Positions 9,091-18,334 of a DNA stretch of 64,000 bases are shown here, in pieces (positions within the stretch are counted from its first letter, which is position 1; every line of letters begins with the position of its first letter). The translations under genes and the position numbers were made by a program. Origin of the DNA: Veillonella seminalis. GTDB taxonomy: Bacteria > Bacillota > Negativicutes > Veillonellales > Veillonellaceae. Where the stretch lies: the NCBI RefSeq assembly GCF_003992065.1, contig NZ_RQUZ01000012.1, forward strand, positions 1 to 64,000, in the 5' to 3' direction. The notes under the pieces were generated by a model, which made no database searches, had not been told where the DNA came from, and was given only the letters and a program-made list of their open reading frames with translations.

Positions 9091-10578
9091 ATGAATAAAG
9101 TTTTTAAAATTGTTTGGAGTAAAACAAAAGGATGCTATGTTGTCGCATCAGAATTTGCAAAATCTCATCAAAGTGGTGCAACTCGAGCATCCCGCAAAGT
9201 AATGGCAACCTTGTTGTTGAGCAGTATGGTATTAATGCAACACTCCGTATATGCCAGCTATATTACGGCTGATAAGGGGTTTATGGATGGGAAAAACTCC
9301 GTAGGGTTTGATACCGGTAATGTAAGTTCATATCGTTTATTATTACGTGGTATTAACGGGATTACCACTACGTTAACTACATATGATACTAATGCTGAAG
9401 ATGGTGTTGGTACCGGAAAGGCAATGACGGATTCAAAAAAACAAGTATTGACAATCGGGTTAAGTACTGAATCACAAGAAAAATTAGATCAAGCTGCATC
9501 ATCAGCGGCATCTTCTGCAAGCAGTGCTGAAAGCTCTGCATCTAGTGCAACAGCTGCTGATAGTAGTGCAACTAATGCATCATCGAGTGCAACAGCTGCC
9601 GATAGTAGTGCATCCAGTGCATCATCAAGTGCAATTGCCGCCGATAGTAGTGCAAGTAATGCTGAATCTAGTGCAACAGCAGCCGATAGTAGTGCATCCA
9701 GTGCGGCATCGAGTGCGACAGCGGCTGATAGCAGTGCTCAAATAGCAGTTGATGCAGCTTCTACGGCAACAAGTGCGGCTTCTACTGCTAATAGTATTTT
9801 AGATACATTAAATCAGGGCGGTATTGCCGGCGGTACAATTAATGGTGAAGGTGCTTTAGCAACCGGTAAAAATTCACAAGCTATTGGTGATTATACATCG
9901 GCATATGGTACAAATGCAGCAGCAACTGCAGATAATGCAACAGCTATTGGTGCTAACTCTCAAGCAACTGCTGAAAATTCGGTAGCTTTAGGTGCTAATT
10001 CGGTAGCATCCGAAGCGAATACCGTATCTATTGGTTCTGTTGGTAATGAACGTAGATTAACTAATGTAGCTGATGGTGTTAACGATACAGATGCAGTTAA
10101 TATGCGTCAATTAAATGCGGTGTCTAATAAAGTCGGCGAAGTTCAAAATGAAGTTAAAAATGTTGGTGCATTAAGTGCAGCCTTGAGTGGTTTGAAACCA
10201 ATTCAATATGATCCAGCTGAACCGACTCAGATTATGGCGGCCCTGGGAACTTATCGTGGTCATAATGCTATGGCATTGGGTGTTGCTCATTATGTAAATG
10301 ATTCGACTATGTTTAATGCGGGTCTTGCTTATGGTAACGACGATTCTAAAGTAATGGCTAATGCTGGTGTGACATGGAAGTTTGGTACTTCTTCACAAAA
10401 AGAAGCTGCAACAAATCAGCAGTTGGCTGGTAAGGAAGCACAACAGAGGATTAATCAATTGACATCGGCTAATCAGGCACAAGCTACTCAAATCCAAAAT
10501 CAGCAGGCTGAATTAAATGCTCAGAACGATCGCATTGCTAAATTGGAAGCTTTAGTACAACAGTTGGTTCAAAAATAA
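9091..10578 (+). CDS. Trimeric autotransporter adhesin with Ser/Ala heptad stalk
   Basis: This is an intact 495-residue YadA-family adhesin. The start has a strong TTTGGAGG site 8 bp upstream. Residues 1-28 repeat the extended signal peptide of the first adhesin (MNKVFKIVWSKTKG), with likely cleavage at VYA-S near residue 53. The passenger contains a long Ser/Ala tract of seven-residue units (SSATAAD, SSASSAS) from about residue 135 to 220. YadA head repeats follow (ATAIGANSQA, SVALGANSVA), then a neck, RRLTNVADGVNDTDAVNMRQ. The YadA anchor spans about residues 360-430 and ends VTWKFG. A coiled-coil tail then ends NDRIAKLEALVQQLVQK, nearly identical to the tail of the first adhesin. It should be exported by Sec and inserted by the Bam machinery. 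Confidence 0.92.
   Translation: MNKVFKIVWSKTKGCYVVASEFAKSHQSGATRASRKVMATLLLSSMVLMQHSVYASYITADKGFMDGKNSVGFDTGNVSSYRLLLRGINGITTTLTTYDTNAEDGVGTGKAMTDSKKQVLTIGLSTESQEKLDQAASSAASSASSAESSASSATAADSSATNASSSATAADSSASSASSSAIAADSSASNAESSATAADSSASSAASSATAADSSAQIAVDAASTATSAASTANSILDTLNQGGIAGGTINGEGALATGKNSQAIGDYTSAYGTNAAATADNATAIGANSQATAENSVALGANSVASEANTVSIGSVGNERRLTNVADGVNDTDAVNMRQLNAVSNKVGEVQNEVKNVGALSAALSGLKPIQYDPAEPTQIMAALGTYRGHNAMALGVAHYVNDSTMFNAGLAYGNDDSKVMANAGVTWKFGTSSQKEAATNQQLAGKEAQQRINQLTSANQAQATQIQNQQAELNAQNDRIAKLEALVQQLVQK
9490..9780 (+). repeat. Coding 21/42-bp repeat encoding Ser/Ala heptads
   Basis: About ten seven-residue units of the form SSAxxAx, often paired as SSATAAD-SSASSAS (42 bp). 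The third and sixth positions are Ala in most units, giving the 3-4 spacing of a coiled-coil core. Codons vary between units, so the repeat is old or under purifying selection rather than freshly expanded. Confidence 0.8.
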
Positions 10579-10711
10579 TCTCACTATATTATGTTAATAG
10601 TTTTTAATTATAGAGGATTTCCGGACTATAAAATCTCATAATGTGAAGAAAATTTTCTGCGAAGTCCTCTGTATAAGGACAACTGAATAGTGTTAAAAAA
10701 CTAAGTGAAAA

Positions 10712-10779
10712 GTCATGACAGTTGGTTTGAAAATATGCACGAAAAATGTGTATTTTCGAGCCATGTCATGGCTTTTTTT
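10712..10779 (+). terminator. Rho-independent terminator after the second adhesin
   Basis: A two-part hairpin. The inner stem GAAAATATGCAC/GTGTATTTTC sits in an outer stem GTCATGACAGTTGG/CCATGTCATGGC. It is followed by T7 at 10772-10778. Confidence 0.8.
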
Positions 10780-11205
10780 ATTTGTTTAACAATTCGGGTA
10801 AAAACGTGTATAAACATTATAAAGTTTTTTTCTAAATGACAAAAATTAATTGAGAAAAACTAAAAAAGATGGTATTGAAAATCGCTGATTATATATGCAC
10901 AGATTTAGATATGACGATAAATGGCTAACTGATAATGTTAATGTTGATTTCAAAAAGTTGATTAAAAATTCATGAATTAGCATGAAATTTATGCAATTAT
11001 GAAATGATTTGCCTATTGTTAAGATAGGATTAATATGTTATTCTGAAAATGCAGTGAAATGAAATAATTCGATTTATAAATTTAAAATTTATGATGAAGT
11101 TATGACTGAAAATTAGTCTATAATTCATAATATTTTTGATTATATGTTTTTATTTATTGGGAAATTAGTGTGAAGTTATTATTCGAGTGAGTAAGGAGAA
11201 AACAA
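10780..11205 (+). other. AT-rich spacer, no gene seen
   Basis: No supported reading frame or RNA gene. It probably carries the promoter of the third adhesin, but no -35/-10 pair stands out enough to place. AAGGAG at 11193-11198 is the ribosome binding site for ATG 11206. Confidence 0.4.
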
Positions 11206-13072
11206 ATGAAAAAAGATTAAGTGTAGGTAAACGTTTAGCGGTAATGGGAACAGTGCTCGCAGTATGGGGGCAAAATCCTTTGGTTTCTAAACTTTAGCTA
11301 TCGGTGGTGTTTCTGAAGCTCACGATTCCAATACAATTGCAGTAGGTCTTTCTGCTATTGCTCAAGGTCATTACTCTGTAGCTATGGGGCAACAGGCTCG
11401 TACTTTTTCCGATAATGCATTAGCAATTGGTCACTATGCAGAATCTTACGGGGAAGAATCAACAGCTATCGGTTATTTCTCGCGTGTTGGTGGATCTAAT
11501 AATATCGCCTTGGGTAATATAACTCGTTTGCAAGGTGTAGATAATTCTGTTGCACTAGGTTCAAATGCACGTTCTGTACTTAGCAATTCCGTAGCCATCG
11601 GTAATAACTCTGCGGCTCTTATTGATTCAACTTTTGATATGCCAGCAGAATATTCTAATGAACGGTTTAGCGCAGAGCAAGGAGTGGTATCTGTAGGTAA
11701 TATTTACTATACAGTAACAGATACTAAAACCGGAAAAATTCGAGAATACAAAGCTAATACTCGACGTATTATTAATGTAGCCGGTGGTCGCGCAGATACT
11801 GATGCAGTCAACGTAGCTTAGTTGAAAGCAGCTCTTAAAGATATCACTATTGAAGCGGCTGAGGGGATTACTGTAAATCGTGTTGATAATAAATTTACAA
11901 TTGGTTTAAATGTTGTGGGATCCGATACGCCAACTGACGTGGTAACTGTAACACCGCCTCCATATGATCCAAATTCTACAACGACAACACCATCTGCTGA
12001 TACAGAAACTACTCCTGGTGAAAGTGCTTCTGGAGATACAGGCACAACAACTCCAACAACGCCTGAAGAAGGTTATCCCAAATCCGGTGACCAGGTAATA
12101 ATTGGTGTTGAAACTAAACCAATTGGTATTGTTGATAATGAAGGTAATAAGACAGCTGTTACTCCTGGTAGCGAGTTCAGTGTAGTCGGTGCCGATAATA
12201 TCACAACGACTGCAAGCGTGGTAACGAATGAAACCAAAAATGAAGACGGAACTACAACTATCACTAAAACACCTAAGTTGGAAGTAGCTTTGAACAAAGA
12301 TTTGAAAGACTTGAACAGTGTAAGCACAGGGAATACAGTTCTTGCCGATGGTTTAACGGGTAAAGATAGTGCTGGTAAAGATGCGGTTGTAATTCAGAGT
12401 AACAATATTAATATGGGTGGCAATGTGATTCAAAACGTTGCTGAAGGCGTAAACACAACTGATGCGGTTAATGTAGGTCAGCTCAAAAACGAAACTCGCG
12501 TATCTGCTGATGGCGCTTTCATCAAAAAAGACAACACAGCAGCTCAGAAAATTACAGCTTTGGATAATCAGGTTCAAGCTAACAGCGAAAGCATTAGTTC
12601 CATCAATGATAGCATCACTAACCTCAACGGTGGTGTATCCAACTTGAGCAATCAAGTAAGCAAATTGGACAATCGTCTTGATCGTGTAGGTGCCGGTGCA
12701 GCCGCTTTAGCAGCTTTACACCCACAGGACTTCGATCCAAGTGCAAAATGGGACTTCGCAGCCGGTTATGGTAATTACAAAGGAGCTAATGCAGTAGCCT
12801 TGGGTGCGTTCTACCGTCCGACTAATGACTTGATGTTCTCCGTTGGTACCAGCATGGGGGGCGGTGAAAACATGTTCAACGCCGGCGTAAGCATTAAATT
12901 CGGTAGCAGCAATGAGTACTCCAATTACTCCAAGTCTGCATTAGCCGAAGTTGTTTCCAACCAGGATTCTACGATTGAAAACTTGAATAACCGTGTGGCT
13001 AAACAGGAACAGGAAAACCAAGAATTGCGTGCACAGATTCAAGAAATCTTGAACCAGTTGGCTAGCAAATAA
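11206..13072 (+). pseudogene. Degenerate trimeric autotransporter adhesin
   Basis: A third YadA-type adhesin with three lesions. ATG 11206 has an AAGGAG site, but A6 at 11209-11214 gives a stop at codon 5. With one more A the frame reads MKKRLSVGKRLAVMGTVLAV, a signal-peptide-like start without the extended region. That frame stops at 11295, and homology continues in the next frame (LAIGGVSEAHDSNTIAVG), so a second base is missing near 11288-11292. Head repeats then run to a neck, ADTDAVNVA, followed by TAG at 11819-11821 where family members have CAG (Gln). The rest (11822-13072) is open: stalk, second neck DAVNVGQL, YadA anchor from ALHPQDFDPSAKWDF to VSIKFG, and a coiled-coil tail. It is probably not expressed as an anchored adhesin unless these are sequencing errors. 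The amber codon is a substitution and so is less likely to be an error. Confidence 0.85.
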
Positions 13073-13150
13073 TAATTGAATAATAATCATTTACTATAGG
13101 TTTCGTTCTATAAACTTAGGTTTTAATTGGAGACCTTGTAGTAAGTGTAA

Positions 13151-13187
13151 AAAGAACTCCTAGTCCGTTTGGACTGGGAGTTCTTTT
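13151..13187. terminator. Bidirectional terminator between the third adhesin and lysR
   Basis: Stem AAAGAACTCCTAGTCC / GGACTGGGAGTTCTTT with a GTTT loop. It is U-rich on both strands and serves the convergent genes on either side. Confidence 0.85.
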
Positions 13188-13189
13188 AT

Positions 13190-14074
13190 TTATTCCGCAC
13201 TGAAGAAATTTTTCAATTCTTCAAGAAACCTTGTTGCCGTTGGTGAGAATAGTCGATGCGAGTGAGTCACTAGGTACCATTTATTCTCTAAGGTAGGCAC
13301 GATAGGGCGATAGGTAAGGGTAGGATGATGCGGTGGTAAAAGGCAGCTCAAGGTAACCGCGTAGCCTAAGCCTTGTTCGACCAAAAACAGCATATTGTTG
13401 ATTAAATTATAGGTGGCCATGATGTTCAAATTGGAACGGCTGGTGCCGAACAGTTCGTAGTCGGTAGGACTGGCAAAGCCTTGACGGGATAAAATTAACG
13501 GCAACTTTTTAAGTTCCTCTTTTTGGAGTTCGGTCTTTTGGGCCAACGAGTCGTCTTGACGCATAAGAAGTACGCTTTTATCGCTGCGGCCGATGTAATA
13601 GTAATCATAGCCTTCACGGAAATTAGGCTCTACCACGAGGCCTATATCTAATAAGCCCTTATCGAGCCTGTCCATAACAACGGTGTGATCGCCTGAATAT
13701 AAGTGTAGATGAATTTGTGGATATATTTGTTGCAAGTTTTTGAAACATTGAGTGATATCACTCATGTGGTGAGTTTCTCCGCAACCGAAGTAAATATTGC
13801 CGTTTAAAAGTTCTGCATCTTTTTTTAGAGCCCCTTCGGTAGCACTCACTAGATCTACGATTTCACGGGCCCGTTGTTGCAGATAACGTCCTTCTTCGGT
13901 GAGGGTTATTTTACGTTTACCGCGGATAAAGAGCGTTTTGCCCAATTGGTCTTCTAAATCCTTCATCTGTTTAGACAAGGTAGATTGCGTAATATGTAAT
14001 GTTTCGGCGGCTTTACTGATAGTTTCTTCCTGAGCGATAGTTAAGAAATAGACGAGCAAACGTGTTTCTATCAT
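13190..14074 (-). CDS. LysR-family transcriptional regulator
   Basis: A 294-residue LysR-type regulator of normal family length. Residues 1-60 form the winged helix-turn-helix (ISKAAETLHITQSTLSKQMK), followed by a linker helix and a periplasmic-binding-protein-like effector domain from about residue 90. It is transcribed away from the flavodoxin gene at 14334, with a shared 259-bp region. By the usual LysR arrangement it probably controls that flavodoxin and the cupin gene. The effector is unknown. It ends against the shared terminator at 13151-13187. Confidence 0.9.
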   Translation of the reverse strand: MIETRLLVYFLTIAQEETISKAAETLHITQSTLSKQMKDLEDQLGKTLFIRGKRKITLTEEGRYLQQRAREIVDLVSATEGALKKDAELLNGNIYFGCGETHHMSDITQCFKNLQQIYPQIHLHLYSGDHTVVMDRLDKGLLDIGLVVEPNFREGYDYYYIGRSDKSVLLMRQDDSLAQKTELQKEELKKLPLILSRQGFASPTDYELFGTSRSNLNIMATYNLINNMLFLVEQGLGYAVTLSCLLPPHHPTLTYRPIVPTLENKWYLVTHSHRLFSPTATRFLEELKNFFSAE

Positions 14075-14156
14075 GAGAGGCTCTTTTCGTGTTTTTTTTC
14101 AGAAAAAGAAAAGTATATCCTTATTTTACTATTCCTAAAAACGATGGTAAATAAGA

Positions 14157-14197
14157 ACTAATAACTGTTAGTCATAAAGTTAAGAATACGATACAAT
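14157..14197 (+). promoter_or_regulatory. Candidate LysR operator and promoter for the flavodoxin gene
   Basis: The inverted repeat ACTAA-N6-TTAGT at 14157-14172 fits the usual LysR T-N11-A box. It overlaps a weak -35 (TTAGTC, 14168-14173), with TACAAT at 14192-14197 18 nt further on. Seen by eye; binding is inferred. Confidence 0.4.
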
Positions 14198-14333
14198 GAA
14201 GACAGCTCAAGAAAGGGTTTGAGAAAAGAGGGTCAGAAAACAGTTCGCGAAAAATGTTTGAGAAAAGGATTAAAGAAGCGCGTGTGCCGAATGTAGCGTA
14301 TTAAGTAATAGTATATAAAGGAGATGTTTTACT

Positions 14334-14816
14334 ATGAGTAAATCATTGGTTGCTTATTTTAGTGTTACCGGTACGACTAAACTGGTAGCACAAAATTTAG
14401 CAGAGGCGATTGGTGCGGATCTATATGAAATTAAGCCGGAAGTTGCCTATAAGACAGCGGATTTGGATTGGACGAATAAACAAAGTCGTTCTTCGGTAGA
14501 AATGGCGGATATGTCATCTCGTCCGGCTATTCAAAAACCGTTGCCTGATATGAAATATTCTGTTTTATATGTAGGTTTTCCAATCTGGTGGTATCGTGTA
14601 CCGTCGATTATTAACACATTCTTAGAAAGTTTTGATTTAACCGATGTGGTGGTTATTCCGTTTGCTACGTCCGGCGGCAGTGCCATGGGTAAAACTAATG
14701 AAGCTTTGAGCCCATCTTGCGTTGGTGCCGTATTAAAAGAAGGGCATCGTTTTTCGGTGCATACATCAAATGATGAATTAAAACAGTGGTCTGAATCTTT
14801 TAATTTAGGTAATTAA
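14334..14816 (+). CDS. Flavodoxin-like protein
   Basis: A 160-residue flavodoxin-fold protein. The FMN phosphate loop is SVTGTTK near residues 10-16, and the aromatic FMN-stacking region is FPIWWYRVPS near residues 83-92. AAAGGAG lies 9 bp before the ATG. It belongs to the larger bacterial group with LVAYFSxTGTT starts, which act as FMN electron carriers or quinone/aromatic reductases. The partner is unknown. It lies 51 bp upstream of a secreted cupin gene and divergent from lysR, so the three probably form one regulated unit, perhaps a redox or stress response. Confidence 0.85.
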   Translation: MSKSLVAYFSVTGTTKLVAQNLAEAIGADLYEIKPEVAYKTADLDWTNKQSRSSVEMADMSSRPAIQKPLPDMKYSVLYVGFPIWWYRVPSIINTFLESFDLTDVVVIPFATSGGSAMGKTNEALSPSCVGAVLKEGHRFSVHTSNDELKQWSESFNLGN

Positions 14817-14867
14817 GCGAGAAAAATTGTCGAGAGAGGGGTAAAATATTAGAATCGTATAAAGTAT

Positions 14868-15434
14868 ATGAGTCGTATGAAGCAAATACGTAAGATGGCA
14901 GTTTTGGGACTGCTTTGTATGAGTTTACAAGTAGGAGGAATGAGCGTAATGGCAAATAATATACAAGAATTAACAAATAAAGAAGTACAGACAGTAGCAG
15001 TTGATAAACAGGCAGATGTGAAAGACTTAAATAGTATTTCTGCATTTCCGGTAGGCGAGTTTAATAAAGACTATGCGCAATATTTTAGCGGTAAAAGTTG
15101 GTTGGCTCCGTTAAATAACGAAGAAGTGGGCATTCATAATGTAACATTTGAACCAACCAGTCGTAATGATTGGCATGTTCATCATGGTGCCGGTCAGATT
15201 CTCGTGGTAGTCGGCGGTAAAGGTTGGTATCAAGAAGCCGGTAAACCGGCTCAAGCATTGGCAACCGGTGATGTGGTGTACATTGCGCCTGAAATCAAAC
15301 ACTGGCATGGAGCTACAGCAGACAGCTACTTCTCCCATTTAGCTATGACGGTGCATAAAGAAGGTGTATCGGTTACTTGGATGGAACCGGTTACTGATGC
15401 CGAATATAAAGACCTTAAATGGGAACATAAATAA
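14868..15434 (+). CDS. Exported cupin-domain protein
   Basis: A 188-residue single-domain cupin. The core is at about residues 90-155: NDWHVHHGAGQILVVVGGKG carries the first cupin motif with two His, and IAPEIKHWHGA the second. The N-terminus (MKQIRKMAVLGLLCMSLQVG) looks like a signal peptide with cleavage near VMA-NN. ATG 14868 has no clear Shine-Dalgarno sequence. A strong GGAGGA at 14934-14939 precedes in-frame ATGs at 14940 and 14949, which would skip the signal peptide. The protein could therefore be made in exported and cytoplasmic forms. Related stand-alone cupins are often linked to carboxymuconolactone-decarboxylase-like proteins; the substrate is unknown. The gene ends at a strong terminator. 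Confidence 0.85.
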   Translation: MSRMKQIRKMAVLGLLCMSLQVGGMSVMANNIQELTNKEVQTVAVDKQADVKDLNSISAFPVGEFNKDYAQYFSGKSWLAPLNNEEVGIHNVTFEPTSRNDWHVHHGAGQILVVVGGKGWYQEAGKPAQALATGDVVYIAPEIKHWHGATADSYFSHLAMTVHKEGVSVTWMEPVTDAEYKDLKWEHK

Positions 15435-15446
15435 ATTCCGGATGCT

Positions 15447-15481
15447 AAAAACCCCGTTCCGAAATCTCGGAACGGGGTTTT
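15447..15481. terminator. Bidirectional terminator between cupin and DASS transporter genes
   Basis: A perfect stem AAAACCCCGTTCCGA / TCGGAACGGGGTTTT with loop AATC. It is placed between convergent genes, and the T-rich flanks serve both strands. Confidence 0.9.
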
Positions 15482-15514
15482 GTTGTTTGTTATGGAATTA
15501 AATGAGCTTGTGGT

Positions 15515-17017
15515 TTATACGAACCCAATCCAATGCCAATAAGTGGCTGCGTAAACGAGTAACATGATGTAGCCGATGATAGTGATCGGAATACCTGTTT
15601 TCATGAACGTTTTTACTTCGAAGGTACCGGAACTGTAAGAAACCATGCCCTGAGGGGAGTTAACCGGTAAGATGAAACCGAAGCAGATGGAGAATTGAGC
15701 GATTACCGTAAGACCTATAGGGTTGATACCCGGCATATTAACAGCTGTTACGATAGAGATTACGATCGGAATCATGGCCGAAGATAACGCGGTGGCCGAA
15801 GCGAAACCTAAGTGGATCATAATCAAGAAGAGGGTAATCGTTGCTAAGAGAGCGAATATGGTCAATGTTTCGAGGGCGAACATGTGAATAAACGCATTGG
15901 CGAGCCAAGTAGCGGCTTTGGTTTTTAAAAGTGCGGTACCAAGGCTGATGCCGGCGCCGAACATAACGATGGAACCCCAGTCAATACGGCTTTGTGCGTA
16001 TTTCCAGTCGATAATACCGATACCCGGCATTAAGAACAAGGCGATAGCAACAACAGTAGTAGTCGTTGTATCGTATTTGTGCAAGTGACCGCCGGTAGCC
16101 CAGAAACCGAGCAAGATAACGGAAAGAACGAGTAATTTCTTTTCGTTAAAAGTCATAGGTCCCAAGTTTTGGAGATGTTGCTGTAATTCTTTTTGAGAAC
16201 CTTCTAAGTCATGTTCGTCCGGTTTTAAGAGCCACATGGATAAGAAGTAGTAAATTACAACCATCACCAAGGAGTAAGGGGCAGCAGCGAGTAACCAATC
16301 AATCCAAGATACTGAAGTGTTGAGTTGCGTGGAAATGAAGCCTACGGCAACCAAGTTTTGGGCAGCTGCTGTTTGTACCATGATATTCCAAAGTGTATCC
16401 GCCTGGGTGGCCCCGATAACGAGGAGGGCAGCCAGTTTACTTTGGCGATTAATGCCTAAGCTGTCTAAAATACCGAGAATAATCGGAATTAAGCAGGCTA
16501 AACGTGCAGTAGCGCTCGGTACGAAGAACGATAAGATAAAACCGGTGAAAATAACGCCGATATAAATACGGCTGGTTTTAGTACCGATACGTGATAATAC
16601 GTTTAACGCAATGCGGCGATCGAGCCCTGTTTTAGTCATGGCCACGGAAATAAACATGGCGGCCGCAACTAAGGCCCAAGCCGGTGTGGAATAACCGGAA
16701 ATGGCAATTTTTAATGCATTACTGGTGCCAAGAATCTTGGTCGGTGCATCGATATTAGGTGCTGTACCCAATAAAACGGCGGTGAGTGCAGTCAACATCG
16801 TAGCACTTACCGGATACGATACGGCACTGCTGATCCAGAGAACGATGGCGAAGAACAAGATGCCTATCATTCGGTGACCGGCCGTCGATAAATCACTTGG
16901 CGTCGGTAAACATAAAATACCGATCAATACTGCAAAACTAAGAATAAGTCCGATTAATTTGCTCTTTGGATAACCTGCAGTTGGCAGCGTTGCCGCGGGG
17001 GTTGTCTGTGTAGCCAT
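15515..17017 (-). CDS. DASS/SLC13-family anion:sodium symporter
   Basis: A 500-residue membrane protein with about 12-13 hydrophobic segments. It fits the divalent anion:Na+ symporter family, whose members take up dicarboxylates, tricarboxylates or sulfate. The family signature near the C-terminus is visible as FGFILPVNSPQGMVSYSSGTF-like sequence around residue 450. A GSIVMFGAGISLGTALLKT segment mid-protein is also typical. The start has AAGGAGATG upstream. The gene is single and convergent with the cupin gene. In a Negativicute a C4-dicarboxylate substrate (succinate, malate, fumarate) would fit lactate/dicarboxylate fermentation, but the substrate is inferred. Confidence 0.85.
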   Translation of the reverse strand: MATQTTPAATLPTAGYPKSKLIGLILSFAVLIGILCLPTPSDLSTAGHRMIGILFFAIVLWISSAVSYPVSATMLTALTAVLLGTAPNIDAPTKILGTSNALKIAISGYSTPAWALVAAAMFISVAMTKTGLDRRIALNVLSRIGTKTSRIYIGVIFTGFILSFFVPSATARLACLIPIILGILDSLGINRQSKLAALLVIGATQADTLWNIMVQTAAAQNLVAVGFISTQLNTSVSWIDWLLAAAPYSLVMVVIYYFLSMWLLKPDEHDLEGSQKELQQHLQNLGPMTFNEKKLLVLSVILLGFWATGGHLHKYDTTTTTVVAIALFLMPGIGIIDWKYAQSRIDWGSIVMFGAGISLGTALLKTKAATWLANAFIHMFALETLTIFALLATITLFLIMIHLGFASATALSSAMIPIVISIVTAVNMPGINPIGLTVIAQFSICFGFILPVNSPQGMVSYSSGTFEVKTFMKTGIPITIIGYIMLLVYAATYWHWIGFV

Positions 17018-17644
17018 GATTCATCATCTCCTTTTGGATAGAGTTTATTTTGATTAATAATAAACCCGGACAATAAATTTAATAAAGAAAAAACAATAAA
17101 AATAATAAAAAGGAAAATAAGGACGAATTACTCATAAAATAAGTGTCACAAAACAAATCGGACTGATGTTTTGCGATGAATTCCGAGTAATTAAAACTCT
17201 CTTTTTTCTTTTGTAAAACAACACGCTGTCTATTGATTAAACAGTATGTTATTACTTAAAAGAATTCGACAATACAATGTGAATTCCTTTATCGAATCGT
17301 TTGAATTTGAACGAAAATACACGAAATGTAAAAAACCTCCTATAAAAGGAGGTTTTTAATTATAGTATTTGGTTGATAAAAGGTAAGCTCTTATTATATG
17401 CTGACTCTGAATGGAAGGTTAAAAATTAATTATAAATAAATTGCATAATTAATATAATAAACGGGTATAATTGGTTGTTATCGCATATTAATTGTTTTTG
17501 ATTTTACGCGCATTTGTAACGAACAAAATGTGTAAGTATATGACCTTTGTGAACAGAAAATTCTGATTGTCCTTTGTTTGTCTGTATATTCCTTTACATA
17601 TTGCATACAACATATAACATCATGAATACACGATATGTCAAAAA
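17018..17644. other. AT-rich intergenic region with one hairpin
   Basis: No supported gene. The stem AAAAACCTCC/GGAGGTTTTT at 17331-17357 looks like a terminator and is U-rich on both strands. It lies about 290 bp after gntR and 310 bp before the transporter start. It may end a long gntR 3' UTR. Confidence 0.5.
17331..17357. terminator. Hairpin terminator downstream of gntR
   Basis: A 10-bp perfect stem with loop TATAAAA. T5 follows on either strand. It is the nearest terminator after the ispE-gntR unit. Confidence 0.65.
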
Positions 17645-18334
17645 TTATTGCTTATCGATGTTCATACCTTTTAAGAGGGCTTGTTCGGAATGTTCCATGT
17701 GGAGACGGGCAATTTCGCGAGCTTGGGCCGGATTGCGTTCAGCAATGGCTTCCACGAGCAAGCGATGCTCTTCCCAAGTTTTAACCAAACGTCCTGGCTG
17801 ATTCATGGACATGGTACGGAAACGTAAGGTTTGTTCGCGCAAATTATGGATAATTTCCACTAAACGTTCGTTGCGTGAAGCTTTATACAATACTTCATGG
17901 AAGTTAACATCCGCTTCGACCACTTTGTCCATATTTTTTTCTTCCATAAAGGTGCCGATTTCTACCAACATGCGTTCTAAAAATTCGATTTCATCCGGCG
18001 TGATGCGTTCAGCAGCTAATTGAGCAGCCAATTCTTCGAGTGCAGAACGAATCTCGAATACTTGGGTTACATCTTTCAACGAAATATCGGCCACATAAGT
18101 GCCGCGATGAGGAATCATAACAACAAAGCCTTCCAGTTCCAATTTGCGGATAGCTTCGCGCACCGGTGTGCGGCTAACGCCTAATTCTTCGGCTAATGGC
18201 ACTTCCATTAATCGTTCGCCCGGTTTGAAAACGCCGTCGCGAATAGCTTGGCGCAAGGTTTCACATACAACTTCACGAAGCGGTTTGTAAGAGTTTAATA
18301 CGATTGGTTGTAAACGTCCTAGATCTTTGTTCAT
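17645..18334 (-). CDS. GntR-family (FCD-type) transcriptional regulator
   Basis: A 229-residue regulator of the FadR-like group. The N-terminal winged helix-turn-helix (about residues 12-75) includes PLAEELGVSRTPVREAIRKL, the usual GntR recognition helix. The C-terminal all-helical FCD ligand domain (about residues 90-215) has the metal-site style residues D-x3-H (ADVNFHEVLY) and later His residues. Its ATG overlaps the ispE stop codon by one base (TAATG), so the two are translationally coupled. The effector and target genes are unknown. Physical coupling to ispE does not prove control of isoprenoid genes. Confidence 0.9.
   Translation of the reverse strand: MNKDLGRLQPIVLNSYKPLREVVCETLRQAIRDGVFKPGERLMEVPLAEELGVSRTPVREAIRKLELEGFVVMIPHRGTYVADISLKDVTQVFEIRSALEELAAQLAAERITPDEIEFLERMLVEIGTFMEEKNMDKVVEADVNFHEVLYKASRNERLVEIIHNLREQTLRFRTMSMNQPGRLVKTWEEHRLLVEAIAERNPAQAREIARLHMEHSEQALLKGMNIDKQ

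Noticed and set aside
17574-17801. Plus-strand frame upstream of and overlapping gntR
   Set aside because: No ribosome binding site; the second half is antisense to gntR and the first is AT-rich non-coding DNA.
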